Shown here in pieces: positions 47,450 to 60,154 of a stretch of 64,000 nt of DNA. The DNA is taken from assembly GCF_032854445.1 (NCBI RefSeq), contig NC_088307.1:13716017-13780016 (forward strand). The letters are read 5' to 3'. A program made the translations under genes and the position numbers. Every line of letters begins with the position of its first letter. Positions within the stretch are counted from its first letter, which is position 1. This DNA is from Liolophura sinensis. Lineage: Eukaryota > Mollusca > Polyplacophora > Chitonida > Chitonidae. The notes below the pieces were generated by a model that was not told the origin of the DNA, made no database searches, and saw only the letters and a list, made by a program, of their open reading frames with translations.

Positions 47450-48500
47450 ACATGTACATGTATTATCTACACTGCCTGTACATGTATTATCTACACTGGC
47501 TGTACATGTATTATCTACACTGGCTGTACATGTATTATCTACACTGGCTGTACCTGTATTATCTACACTGGCTGTACATGTATTATCTACACTGGCTGTA
47601 CCTGTATTATCTACACTGGCTGTACCTGTATTATCTACACTGGCTGTACCTGTATTATCTACACTGCCTGTACATGTATTATCTACACTGGCTGTACATG
47701 TTTTACCTACGTGTACACTGCCTGTACATATTTTATCTACCTGTACATTGCCTGTACATGTATTATCTACACTGCCTGTACATGTATTATCTACACTGGC
47801 TGTACCTGTATTATCTACACTGGCTGTACCTGTATTATCTACACTGGCTGTACATGTAGTATTATCTACATTGCCTGTACATGTATTATCTACACTGGCT
47901 GTACATGTATTATCTACACTGGCTGTACCTGTATTATCTACACTGGCTGTACCTGTATTATCTACACTGCCTGTACATGTATTATCTACACTGGCTGTAC
48001 ATGTATTATCTACACTGGCTGTACCTGTATTATCTACACTGGCTGTACCTGTATTATCTACACTGCCTGTACATGTATTATCTACACTGGCTGTACATGT
48101 TTTACCTACGTGTACACTGCCTGTACATATTTTATCTACCTGTACATTGCCTGTACATGTATTATCTACACTGCCTGTACATGTATTATCTACACTGGCT
48201 GTACCTGTATTATCTACACTGCCTGTACATGTATTATCTACACTGCCTGTACATGTATTATCTACACTGGCTGTACATGTTTTACCTACGTGTACACTGC
48301 CTGTACATATTTTATCTACCTGTACATTGCCTGTACATGTATTATCTACATGTACATTGCCTGTACATGTATTATCTACACTGCTCGTACATGTATTACC
48401 CACCTGTACATTGCCTGTACATGTATTATCTACACTGGCTGTAAATGTATTATTTACATTGCCTGTACATGTATTACCTACCTGTACATATCTACACTGC
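47450..48500. repeat. Minisatellite, 24-bp unit, about 43 copies
   Basis: Unit TGTACATGTATTATCTACAC plus TGGC or TGCC. Subtypes TGTACATG and TGTACCTG alternate in blocks. A composite block (TTTTACCTACGTGTACACTG and TATTTTATCTACCTGTACAT) recurs at 47701, 48100 and 48280, so blocks have been copied as units. Since 24 is a multiple of three, five or more overlapping open frames of up to 392 codons appear on both strands. These are not genes. Confidence 0.96.
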
Positions 48501-49077
48501 ATGTATGTATATATGTCTGTTCCAAATTCAGTCCATGCACTTTTCATGTACGTCTTTTCTGAAAATGTTTTTTGTCTGACCCAACTCCAGCTGTCTCCCA
48601 TCAATCAATATCACAAAATTAACACCCAACTGATGCAGGCAGGTATATATTCCTGGAGAATATACATGTATGTGCACATGATTTATTCGGATTCAGAGAG
48701 CTTTAATTTCTCCGTCTTTCTGACAGAAAGACGCTCCCAAGTTGTTAGCCATGAACTCAGCTTGTCCGTCATCCTCAGGATGATTTATATGTCTTCTTCC
48801 CAGTCTCCACACCTAGAAATCTAACCAAGGCTTCTCAGCATCCTGCTACCAGCCTTTTGAAACTCGGCTCAATGCAATGGACATGGTGATGACATTGCAC
48901 AAGCTGACCAGCATTTGGTGAAGCTCTTATTCTTCAGGTCGAACACATTCATGAAGGCAGATCAATGGCTTACCTGGTTATTTAAGAATATTAACCAAAA
49001 TTTCTGTGGACTTCATAGCTGGATTGCTTAAACTGAGAAAACCAGAAGTGCAACTCTGAACTCAAGTTAAAAGTATA
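48501..49077. other. Unannotated DNA, moderately complex
   Basis: Contains a TTTCTGACAGAAAG hairpin at about 48716. No gene supported. Confidence 0.4.
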
Positions 49078-50046
49078 TATTGTAAAGTACTTACTATAGG
49101 TTGGCATTTATTGTCGTGGATTTACTCCAAAAATATGTCCGCGGGAATTAATTTTCGCCTATTTGATGAAGGGAATACTGGAAACAAATCTAAGAACTGT
49201 TAAATTTTCCTTGATATAACTCATGTTTACTCAAGCAAATCTAGTGGGGATTATCAAGGGTGGCTTTAATCCTCCTTTGTTTCCTGGGGTATCACTAATC
49301 CTTGTAATCCGGATCAACGATTGAAACAATGGAAGATGGATTATCACCATGTAAGAAGATTACTTTCGTACGTACCTTGAGCAGTATTCAAAGATGATTT
49401 GTTTTCGCACCTTTGATGAGGACTTTGAATCTACTGGCAAAGCGATCTTTTGAGCAGTTCAATGCAAAACATACGAATTAACCATTATCGTCGCCAGTCA
49501 TTAATTCTTTATCAAGCAAGACGATTACGTTTACATTGTTATTGGTTTTAATCGTCCTCTGTAGCCCATCAGAAATCAGTAACATTGCCATATCCGTCAA
49601 ACGGCCATTGCCTTGTTGTACACAGTTCACAGTTTGTTAGACACTCACTCATTGGTCCACAGGAGAGACACAGCCCGTGGGAAAGCGTGTATCAAAGCAA
49701 TATTTGTTGGATGCCAGCATGTGTTGGTATTTACTTTTCATTCATTTTACTGGCAATCTGAAGACTGATCAAACTAAAGACGAATGAACTCCCACTTTGT
49801 TTTATACCCACCGATCCTACCACAGTTTGAACATATTTAAAGCCTAATTTCCCTCCCTACTGTTATAATTTATCTCGCTCTCCGGGCTTTCTTATCAATG
49901 CGTCAGTCCCGTTTCACTTTATCAATAACTCCTACAGTATATGATTCAATATTGGAAGTTTCTTTGCTGGAATTATTTTTCGCAGAAAATTATTAACCAC
50001 AAAATCAGCAGAAATTAGCTCCACGAGAAAATTAAGTACTTCACAG
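49078..50046. mobile_element. Possible TIR element, about 970 bp
   Basis: The left end TATTGTAAAGTACTTACTAT and the right end TAAGTACTTCACAGTATT are inverted repeats over about 16 bases (14 match). Subterminal GCGGGAATTAATTTTCGCC at the left and ATTATTTTTCGCAGAAAATTA at the right are similar in inverse sense. No transposase frame is seen inside. The interior could simply be unique DNA between two repeat ends. Confidence 0.35.
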
Positions 50047-50216
50047 TATTTAGACAATCTATACATACATGTACATTGAATTTATGCAGGACATTTTAAT
50101 GTACAGATGGGCGTGAACAAGTTACATGTGCATATAATTCAGTAGTAAAAGTAAACTGCCTCATCCAAACATGTGGGTGCATACAAATAGTATGTATCAT
50201 ACTCATTTAGACATTT

Positions 50217-50490
50217 TCATTCATTTGATTGGTGTTTTACGCTGTACTCAACAAATTCAATATTTTCCTTATACAACAGCTGCCAGCATAATGTTAGGGG
50301 AGCCCGAGGGAATCCCAAGACCATCCAGACGGAATCCCATGATCGTCCAGAGGGCGCTGGCAGACATTCCAATGTACAACCAGAGAGAAGTCAGCATGAG
50401 TTGGACTTGAACTCACAGCAACCATATTAGTGAGGGGCTCCTGGGTCACTCTGCCACACTGGCAAGCTAACCACCTCTGCAAACAGAGGG
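50217..50490 (-). mobile_element. SINE-1, full length, antisense, with internal 24-bp duplication
   Basis: Tail TTCATTTGATTGGTG at the left; body GCCAGCATAATGTTAGGGGA; head at the right ending AACCACCTCTGC. AATCCCAAGACCATCCAGACGG and AATCCCATGATCGTCCAGAGGG are adjacent near-copies within the body. Confidence 0.88.
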
Positions 50491-51565
50491 GTCAATTTAT
50501 GACATTTTTACACTTAAACATACATGTGAGCCATACATTACAATGGTCTGGAGAACTAACGCTATCAAATTTCTTAACTTTATTAATTTGCATGAACCAA
50601 TCATGTGGAACTGTAATCATTATGTCAATGCTGCTAATGCTCATAATACCTAATGCGTGTATAAAGCCCAAATGCTGGGTCAACAGTTCACGTTCCTGCA
50701 TGTTTTGTTTTTAATTTATTCCAAGCTTATCAGCTGATTTAAAGGAGTACATTTAATTATTATTATCATTTTTTAATATAGAGTATATGATGTTGTCTAA
50801 CATACAAAAGTACAACGAAAAGGCCTCTCAACTTTCTTCTTGGGGTGTTAAAATGGGTTTTAAAATATAGTTTTCCAAACGGCCCCAGTTGTTGCTGGTC
50901 CTGCATTCCCATTATGTTCATTGCTGACATTATTTCCTAATGTTTCTAATTGCTGACAGAAAATATGCATAAAATAGAGGTGTTATTAAAAAATATAATA
51001 TATGCCTCAAAAATGAAAAAAAAAGGGGAAACTTTTTCATTTTCTTTAAAACCCTACTTCGTACCTTTGCATGTATCCGTTAAAAAACTTAATTCTGGAG
51101 CGCTGTGACGTGTGTGGCCTGTCTTTAGCTGCATTGATCCACTCAGAACTTCAAACAGCTGAAGAGAATCATAAAGCAAATCCACGCAGGGCTTCATTTC
51201 CCACCAGACTTGTCACAGATGTTTTCAATGTACAGTGCATGTGTCTCCTTTGAACTGAAGTTGGATAAGAGGTACAAATAACTTTGTGAAACATGTTGCA
51301 CTTCATGGAGCTGACAGAGGGATGAAGCTGCACACTATGTTGACGCTGTTGAGCAAATTATGCCCCCCCCAAAAAAAAAAAATTGCGAATGTTAACTTAA
51401 TAAACAGCGTAGTGATGACATAATGGACGACATCACCAGTTATGCTGCGAACATGTCTGACAAATTTGCGGTGGCGGAAGACAATTTACAGCCCCAGACA
51501 CGTGAACGGGAACTGTATTTTTTCCTCAAACCAAAAAACTCTGGAGACGTGTTTTCAGCAAGTGC
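50491..51565. other. Unannotated AT-rich DNA
   Basis: A-runs at 51018 and 51370. No gene supported. Confidence 0.45.
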
Positions 51566-51870
51566 AATGTACCATGATGTCAATTGTAATGTACCATGAT
51601 GTCAATCGTAATGTACCATGATGTCGATTGTAATGTACCATGATGTCGATTGTAATGTACCATGATGTCGATTGTAATGTACCATGATGTAAATTGTAAT
51701 GTACCATGATGTAAATTGTAATGTACCATGATGTCAATTGTAATGTACCATAATGTCAATTGTAATGTACCATGATGTCAATTGTAATGTACCATGATGT
51801 CAATTGTAATGTACCATAATGTCAATTGTAATGTACCATGATGTCGATTGTAATGTACCGTGGTGTCAAT
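51566..51870. repeat. Minisatellite, 22-bp unit, about 14 copies
   Basis: Unit AATGTACCATGATGTCAATT plus GT, with GTCGATTGT and GTAAATTGT variants. Very regular. Confidence 0.96.
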
Positions 51871-51984
51871 TGTCTTAAATGTTCAAACAGATTATTATAC
51901 GACTGGACTACTTAAAAACTTAGTCATGTATATTCATCAGTGACGTTTTCTATTTTACTAGAGGTGCAAAGCTATATCTGACTG

Positions 51985-52196
51985 GGTCCTCCATGACCGC
52001 AGGGGTTAGCATGCCAGCGTGGCGCAATGCCCCAGGAGCCTCTCACAGACGCTGTGAATTAAAGTCCAGCTCATGTTAACTTCCTCTCCAGCCGTATGAC
52101 TCTGCCTGGTTTCCTCCCTGCAAAATGCTGGTCGCCGTCGTATACAAATGAACTGTGAAATATTCTTGGGTAGGATGTAGGACAAATAAATAAAAA
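51985..52196 (+). mobile_element. SINE-1, decayed, sense
   Basis: Head GGTTAGCATGCCAGCGTGGC, B-box region GTGAATTAAAGTCCAGCTC, body AAAATGCTGGTCGCCGTCG, tail ACAAATAAATAAAAAA. Parts of the central body are deleted. Confidence 0.85.
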
Positions 52197-54771
52197 ACAT
52201 GGGTTAATAAAAGTCATCTGGACGAGCCAGTATTTGGTACAAAGATTGAACGAAAAAACTCAATAACTGCTTATCTTTATTCAATTTGAGGTTGTTTTTT
52301 TGAAAGAAATATTCAAAACTTTATATGAGGGCAAACTGAACACATTCAAAGTTCCGCAAAGCAACCTGTTCGCGTGACAAGTTTTCTCCCTTTTACAGAA
52401 ATCATCATGGCCCCTGCACTGATTAGATTCAAGACGGCAATTTTTGGAAGCGAAGGGGCGTATGAAATCAAACATGGGACATAGTAAGCTTCTTTGGCCT
52501 CTACCAAATCGGTTCTCACAAATAATTTTACCTACTTCGGCTTCTGATCGTTCTGTTTTTGACACTAACCTTGCGCGAGTGGCACCATGTGAGGGCACGC
52601 GGCCTGACTGGTTTCCTCACCCTTACGTCAGGCGGCACTAATACCTTCAGCTCCTTTCAAGGCAAGCATGCAGTTTGCTCCCAGGTTTCGTTTTCAGGAA
52701 TCTGAAGTTTGAAAAATGGCTTCCAAGGTTTCGTTTTCAGGAGTCTGAAGTTTGAAAAATGGCTTCTACAGTGTAGCAGCGAAATTAAAACCTTCTTTGC
52801 CAGATATGAACATTGACAAGGGACAATGATTCGCTATAAAAGTGTGTTTTTTTGTTCGAAGACTAAACAAGGAGACGTGTGCCAGACAGAATTTCAGGTC
52901 ATCAAGATCCAGCCATATTCATCGTTGAAAAAGTGACAATTCACCAATACATAAAGTAGCAGTGTATTTTATCTCCCTAAATATGTAGCCTCTCTACTTA
53001 CATATCATTATAGTTAATTCTTCATGGGGTAAATCGCTATTTGTGTGTCTCTTAATTTTCTCATTAACGGTAGCTGATTTTTGTGGAGGACTTCATGTGA
53101 TTAGTACCCAGTCAATCAAGTCAAATCAGACTTCGTTTTGAACTGCTTTTGTTGATTGGCATATTCCATAAGCTACTGATGCATGACGACTCTGTCTTGA
53201 TTCATGACTACTGAGTATTTTTTAAAAGTGATGTCAAGATCATTTGCTCATGTTGGAAGTTCAGTCTATCTAAACTCATGCTCTGGGTTGTAAGTTTTCA
53301 GGGCAAGTCTTCACACTTCACTGATATCCTGAAATACCTGTAACAGTAACTGCAATATGTGCCGATCAATTTGCAGTATCAACTACCAGGCCAGCTTCAG
53401 TTCATATATACACTGTAGGCAGTGATTATTACTTCAATCAATGAAGTAGTGTAACGTACAAAAATATTTAATTTTAGTACATGTATCTCAAATGGCTTGT
53501 GCAAACCCAAATAAAGCTCAACTTCAGTCGCAAAAAAAAAAAAACTCAGTTTCACTCGGAAAGCGTTGATCGCTACGCGAAAAAAAATTTCTTTTATGAA
53601 CCCCGGAAAGAAATAAATATATCAGACTGACTGTAAGATAGTACCAGAAATGAAGTGTGCAGGTCAGATCAGATTTATAATACAAGTACACATGTACCAA
53701 ATGTCTAGACCGCATTGTCCATTACAAGATCTAAGAAATGTTGGCAAAAGGTTTATTTGCATTTAAATAAAAGCCCCAAAACACCCGTCTCTATACATGT
53801 AGCATACAATGTACATATATGACTAATACTTCAAGAGTTTACAGGCTTTCACTAAGGCATCTACATTGCACTGTTTGGTCAGCAGAGTGGAGACAGTGGT
53901 AACAGATGTTCTAGTTATGTATGAGCACCAAAGCCAATATAGACCACACACCTACTGTACCTATCTATGACAATATAGATAAGAAGATTGTAATTCCTCT
54001 AACAATTTGATGCTGATAATGCTGACTGTGAGCATTTCAAAAGACTTACGTGTACGCACGTAAAAAAAATGAGCCTGCAATGCTTTTTAATTCCTGAAGT
54101 TATGGCAGTCACTTAAAGCTTCAAAGCACTGACAATTGCAGATATATGTAAGTAGATCGACACAAGTACATGCCATGTACTTTAAAGTTCTGATCTCAAA
54201 ATTTACTGGCGGCCTAGTGACAGTGCACTTCGAAATATTTATACATTTGAAATCAAAATGATATTCTCTGAGACCTTCTACATGCAAGTCTGTGGAAGAA
54301 AGAAATTTGTTTCAAAACTTTTTATTTTTCATCACCCTATGTCATATATATTTTTCAAATTTTTGTTCCAGCTGCGTTTCCGTTTCTTAGAGTTTGATTA
54401 GTTCGAGTGTCCAGCGGTTTGGGAACACAAACTTCTTCTGGAACTAAAACATCTCTTAGTCTAGATACAATGTATGGCCCTTCCTCTCCTATACATCTCG
54501 CATAAATGTGAATTTTCTTAAAAATACATACTCATTGTTCATACCAAATTATTCAATCCTTACTTTTCAGTTCTCTTTCCAAGTATTCATTCCAAAATCC
54601 AGACACTCATTCTTCATACCTAGTTAAATTTCCCCGAGTCAATCCTCACTTCACACCCATTAGTTTAATTCCACACTGTGTAAATTCACCCTGCCCCATC
54701 CCTCCCCACCCCTGAGCTACACACGTACACTCTACATTTTCATCGAAACTAAGTTATCATGAACTTCCCGT
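52197..54771. other. Unannotated DNA with a two-copy 43-bp repeat
   Basis: At 52683-52770 a 43-bp unit (AGGTTTCGTTTTCAGG...GAAAAATGGCTTC) is present twice. 52300-52640 is GC-richer with two overlapping short open frames, not accepted as coding. Nothing else recognised. Confidence 0.45.
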
Positions 54772-54961
54772 CTGTACAGTTGTATCCTTCCTCATGAGAA
54801 GCAGACCTAATATCCCCATCTGTACAGTTGTATCCTTCCTCATGAGAAGCAGACCTAATATCCCCATCTGTACAGTTGTATCCTTCCTCATGAGAAGCAG
54901 ACCTAATATCCCCATCTGTACAGTTGTATCCTTCCTCATGAGAAGCAGACCTAATATCCCT
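54772..54961. repeat. Minisatellite, 48-bp unit, 4 copies
   Basis: Unit CTGTACAGTTGTATCCTTCC, TCATGAGAAGCAGACCTAAT, ATCCCCAT starting at 54772, 54820, 54868 and 54916. The copies are practically identical, so the array is recent or homogenised. Confidence 0.97.
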
Positions 54962-57877
54962 GGTTTAACAACTTCAAATTGCTGTAACATGCACAAATGC
55001 ATCATTGTCTAGATTGACCTTTACCGTGGCCTGTAAAAGCGCCTTGGGTGCTCATTCTCACTAACCCCCCTACTGCACATGTATCGAGCGGGTTCCTACT
55101 TTCAGTAAACACTCCCTGATAAATGTCATCACAAAGAGCATCCAGCAGCCATTTGTGTGACAGAAAATCCATGGGCATCAATAAAATGTAATGTACAGCC
55201 CCATTCATCTGACTACAGCAGCATTATTGTAGGGGAGAGGGTGTGTGTGTTTGGGATGGGGGGGGGGGGGGTACATACACTGTACATGTATGTGTACAAC
55301 ACACAGACAAGGTAAACTAAAAGCTGCTTGCCCTACCTGTCAATTTTACACTTGTGTATAAGAAACAAAAGTGACTAGATAGTGTTTCTCTTATTTTTGG
55401 TTTCATTTGTTTCCATTCACATCTCAACACCATCAACATTATTTCCTCTTTGATAGTCACCTTTAATAATCTAGCAGAACATTATTATATGTACATGTAG
55501 TCTTTGGAAGATGGACTGAAAGGTACAAAAAAACTCTTTATTTTTAACAGGTTGAGTGCAAATATAGATGTACACGTGTATATTTCATTAGCACTCCACA
55601 CTGCTGAAGAGATTGAAAGTTAAAATCACATTACTTGTTTGTCTGACCCAGACATGTTAAATTTCTCCAGAGCACATGGTTTTTAGCTGTCAGAGTTGCC
55701 CACTTGAATGCTTACCCCTGGGGCAAGTACATTAATCATCAAATCAGTACATGTATGTAGAATACTGGCCTTAACTATGCAATATGCAAATTTTCTTGGT
55801 GCTGCTTCACTAAAATCCCATGCCAAAGCCACCAAGACTCAAGTCTCATATATGCAAGGACACACAAAACCATGTACATTATATGCATGTCAGATAATAA
55901 GTACGTGTAAAAGGTGAAAACTGGATGCAAGGCAGGTGAATACAATTCATCCTCTACTGACTACAATCCATTTGTAACAAGTCTACCTATGAGCAAATGG
56001 TGTTCAATGGCGCGACGGGTGATTCCATTTAGTCCCTGCTGAGGCAGCAGGTAACACTATACACCGTAGTACCTCAGCCGTAATACATTTCGTTAGTAAC
56101 CATGGCTACTTGTGTTAACCCATTAGTGGTAATTCCAAGGAAATCAAAGTGGTTCAGAACTCATTTTGTGGTCTTACATCAGTTAACATACACGTAGTAC
56201 CCAGTATGGTACCAGCACTTTGGCTAACCATATCATGTTCTAAAACCAAAAGTACTGTTATGCTTTAGAAATATTTGATTTCAAGCTAATGTAACCGCTA
56301 AACAAAACTGGAAATAAGTACAACCTTAGTGTCCCACTGTTTTCTGGTTATCTGACAATATATACAAAATTTATATAATAGTAAATGTGACACTTTTAAT
56401 TCTTTTCAGTTTCGTATCATAACAGTATGTATTTGTAATGGGCAATACCAACATATTGATACTGCTGCCTCACTAAAACACTAAGCCAAAGACACCAGGA
56501 CCAATTTCCACACCCTTGTATGTGCTGAAGAAACGATAGGGCATAAAAAGCACATTTTATCTCAGCAATAATCAAGCACCTGCCAAAGTTAACTGCCATG
56601 TTACACAAAGTACTCTGCCAGAGAGAAAATGATTACTTGATACCAAACAATCTGATTTTATCTATCAAAGTGAAAATGCAAGCTAACATGAATGCCTGTT
56701 ACAGATTAACACAAATCATTACATGCAACACATGAGAATGAGTATTTGTTATAGGTAGAGATAGGTTGCTGGCAAAAGGATTAAAGACAAACCTGAAAAT
56801 CCACCTTTTTATAATCCTGACATATGTATGATTTTCCTGTTATTTCAAAGCTTTCCGATCATGTATCTTCAAGATAAAAAATTGCTCATTTTCCATAAAT
56901 TAGATGATTTCTTAAGTTTTATTTTTTGTTTTTATACCCCCCTCCTCCCCTGCTCCTATGATGAAGAAAGGTTTATTCAGTGTGTAAAACAACAATTAAA
57001 ATTAATCAAAAATATGTGATTGTTCGTTTTGATTCTGACTTCTCTGCAGCCTACACATGTCTATTTTTTTAGGATCAAATCTAACACTCACCATGTACAT
57101 GTACTTGGGACAAAATGTTTTCAGACCGGCCGAGAACATGTTAACTCGGTTGAAGCTATAGGCAGACAATGCTAACAATACGGCTTGTCTGTATTGATCA
57201 GACCTTAGCCACACACTTTATCTTTTGCCTGGACAAACATCATGTGCGCCTGTCATTCGGAGACTTGATCAGGCGGGTATCCTCACCCAAACACTGACTG
57301 TCTTGTGAGGTAGACTTAACAAACGATCAGCAAAGATAATGTTCTTGCATGTTAAGTCAAAATGTGACAGGACATGAAGCTAAATTGGACCTCCTAGGCT
57401 ATCACTGAATGAAGTGTGGCTTGACACTGTACAAAAGTATGCTTAAAATGAGAGCAGGTAATTTGTAAGTTGGTTTTGCAAAAGTCTTTTGCACAGAATC
57501 AAACACTGATTATATATACATAAATATATATATATATATATCAATGAGACTCATTCTAATTTTTAAGAAATTGAATTTCAGTACAAACTTTAAAAGGTTT
57601 TATATGGTTTAGCGTTTAATCTGCAAACAACAGCACAGTCACAGAGTTCCATGCAGTCATACATGCAGTGCAGATTTTAAGGAACATCCACTATCTCAAG
57701 CTTCAGCTACATGTACATGTTAAATGTAGTACATGGACAGTCGCCTGACTTCAGTCCAACTTCATTGCAAACAATTCTAAGAGTGTCAGAAAAACTCACC
57801 GAATGATTTTACGGGCGTACCTTTATAATGAACACAATCTGCGTTTTGAATGGAGCTTTAAATGGGGCTTTGGGGAT
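54962..57877. other. Unannotated DNA
   Basis: G-run at about 55258-55271 and a TA run at about 57510-57541. No exon, SINE or MITE recognised. Confidence 0.45.
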
Positions 57878-57889
57878 TAAAATGGAATG

Positions 57890-58061
57890 TCATGTTGGCT
57901 TCCTCTCCGGCCATAAGTGGGAAGGTCTGACAGCAACCTGTGGATGGTCGTGGGTTTCCCCCGGGCTCTGCCCGGTTTCCTCCCACCAAAATGCTGGCGC
58001 CGTCATATAAGTGAATTATTCTTGAGTACGGCGTAAAAGACCAATCCAATAAATAAATAAA
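57890..58061 (+). mobile_element. SINE-1, 5'-truncated, 12-bp target-site duplication
   Basis: Sense copy from TCATGTTGGCTTCCTCTCCG to (AAATA)n, with a body close to consensus (CCCCCGGGCTCTGCCCGG). Identical TAAAATGGAATG flanks lie at 57878-57889 and 58062-58073. Confidence 0.96.
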
Positions 58062-58073
58062 TAAAATGGAATG

Positions 58074-58774
58074 ACTTTAACTTTCCAAAATTCTAAGAAA
58101 TAATTAGTATTAAAGATCTTCCTGAATTAAATGTACTTGTATATGTGGTCCACGCTAAGCTTAGCTGTCACAATTAATAAAAATAACTTTTTCACTTAGG
58201 CGATGTCAAGAATGTATAGCCTTAGATGTACACGTACAAATAAGTCGTGCAAACCTGTTAATGAAACATGGATTAACTGTCAAAACAATCCTGCCTTCAA
58301 CAAATAGAGAACACAACCTTCGTAACCTTATCAGGACAGATTACAACTCTACAAATATTAAAGCTTGTTAAACAGTATTCCCACAGCAACAGGTGGACAT
58401 GAATCAGTTCGTGCTAATGTGGAGATTCAACTCTGCAGTGAAAGTGATACGGCTGCCTTTCGCATAATGGACTGGCAACAATTATCGACAAAATTCTACT
58501 GGTAAATAGAAGCAGATCTGATGTACACAGCTAAATGTAATTGTACAATGAAACTCATTGAGATGTCATCCCGTGGGAGTGTAGCGTGTTAATTACCCAG
58601 TTCAATGTGTAACCCTACAACTCTGATGTCTTTCAATTACCTTTCCGCAGTGAAATGAAGTACCCGGTATCTGGAATGTGTTCCACAGTAAATGATGACC
58701 AAAAAAAAAAAAAAAACCAGCTTCAAACGTTCTTGTTGGAAATGTACATGAAGATGGAATGGGCCATGTAACCT
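58074..58774. other. Unannotated DNA
   Basis: Nothing recognised apart from an A-run near 58700. Confidence 0.45.
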
Positions 58775-58785
58775 GTTAATACAAG

Positions 58786-58889
58786 AGTGAGTGAGTGAGT
58801 GAGTGCTTGGGGTTTTATGCCGACACAGATTTGACCCTGGATCTTCTGCTCCCAAAGTGGACGCTCTACCAACTGTGCTATTGGGGCCA
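58786..58889 (-). mobile_element. SINE-2, internally deleted (head joined to tail)
   Basis: Antisense, 104 bp. The (GAGT)n tail and GCTTGGGGTTTTATGCCG are joined directly to a complete tRNA-like head. On the minus strand the head reads GGCCCCAATAGCACAGTTGG, then TAGAGCGTCC and GGGTCAAATC. About 200 bp of the SINE-2 body are missing. Flanks GTTAATACAAG (58775-58785) and GTTAATATAAG (58890-58900) differ at one base, so the deleted form may itself have transposed. Confidence 0.9.
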
Positions 58890-58973
58890 GTTAATATAAG
58901 ACACGACTGTATAACCCATATCCGTCAGGACTCGCTGTCCATCCCAAAATACCAAGGCACACTTCCATATCCA

Positions 58974-60154
58974 TCACGCTGTAAGGTATAAAAAATGGTA
59001 TGGTTAGGATTTGAACTTCTAACCATAATCAACAGAGGTATCCTTTCACCTGGATCTCCTATACATGTAGGTACATGTATGTCAGAATTTGCACCATGAA
59101 TATGCAAATGATTTTGTTATTTGCATCTCTTAATTTAATGTTGACCCTAAACCCTTGGGACTGTTTTCCACTTTTAATAATGTTTCCTCAAAAAGCAATC
59201 GTGTTTCTCCATTCAAAACAAAATTTTTTCAGTCGCACAATTTTCTGAACAGCTACCAACTTTCCCAAAACTGTAACATTTGGATTTTCAGAAGGATGGT
59301 CATGTTAAAATCTTCCCAAAGTACTGCAGACCCTTTCTCTTCCACAAACCCTTCATATTTCAGTTCCATTCATGTCCTTTCTAGCTGAACTACATATACG
59401 TGCCTGGACAAAAAAAGAACATCAAATCTGCAGCATTCTATAAACTCCTAATCTTTTTATCCCAGACCTGTTGTACGTCGACTGAAACGCTAGCCATCAA
59501 AAGCCGTCTTAAATTGAGGAGGACAATTGGCAGAGTTATCTCAGGGGACTCCTTCTCCCTGACTTGGGACATGCCGTTGAGATTACAACCCAGCGCAGCT
59601 CTATTCTCCATGGTGTTAATCTGACACACACACATCCGGGCCGGTTAGCGGGCATCCAGCAACCCACCAAACAGGAGGCCTTTATCGTGGCTGTCTACAG
59701 TCAGTACCAGGTGATTAGAGTTCAAAGTGGACAATGATTGCTGGCTGGAGTTTCTCTGTCCAGATCACTGGTGGCCAGCTCACGTTCTTGTTTCTTTGTA
59801 AACCTTCGCCTTCCAGGGTCTACCTAACAGCTCAATACATGAGCTGTGCTTTCCAGCGTCTACCTAACAGCTCAATACATGAGCTGTGCTGAAAATTACT
59901 TTTAGGGATAGAGGCCATTATGCCAAAGTTTCAGAGATACATGTAAGAGCCTTGAAGTGTTAAATACAAACATGTAGTCTCGTTCCAATAAACGCTGTTT
60001 ATAATTCTGTTTATAATTCTGTTTACAATTCTGTTCATTAATAATTCTGTTCATAATTCTGTTCATCAACATCTCCATGAAGCATAAAATCACAACAGAC
60101 TTATTTTGAGTACCTGAGCAGATAAATTTCTACAGATCCACAACAACTAGAGAC
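58974..60154. repeat. Tandem duplication, copy 1 (1,181 bp)
   Basis: Starts TCACGCTGTAAGGTATAAAA and is followed head-to-tail by copy 2 at 60155. Contains an inverted pair of octamer motifs (ATGCAAAT 59102-59109, ATTTGCAT 59119-59126), a two-copy 39-bp repeat (59811-59889; ...CTCAATACATGAGCTGTG) and a short GTTTATAATTCT repeat near 59995. Open frames of 74 and 77 codons have no recognisable features. Confidence 0.97.

Noticed and set aside
47384-48824. Open frames of 358-392 codons on both strands
   Set aside because: Produced by the 24-bp tandem repeat; several frames are open at once, which indicates periodicity and not coding.
52283-52641. Overlapping open frames of 105 and 65 codons in GC-richer DNA
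   Set aside because: No splice context, no recognisable residues, and frames on both strands overlap.
58841-58889. Possible tRNA gene (GGCCCCAATAGCACAGTTGG head)
   Set aside because: It is the tRNA-like head of SINE-2: joined to the SINE tail, flanked by a target-site duplication and lacking a complete cloverleaf end.
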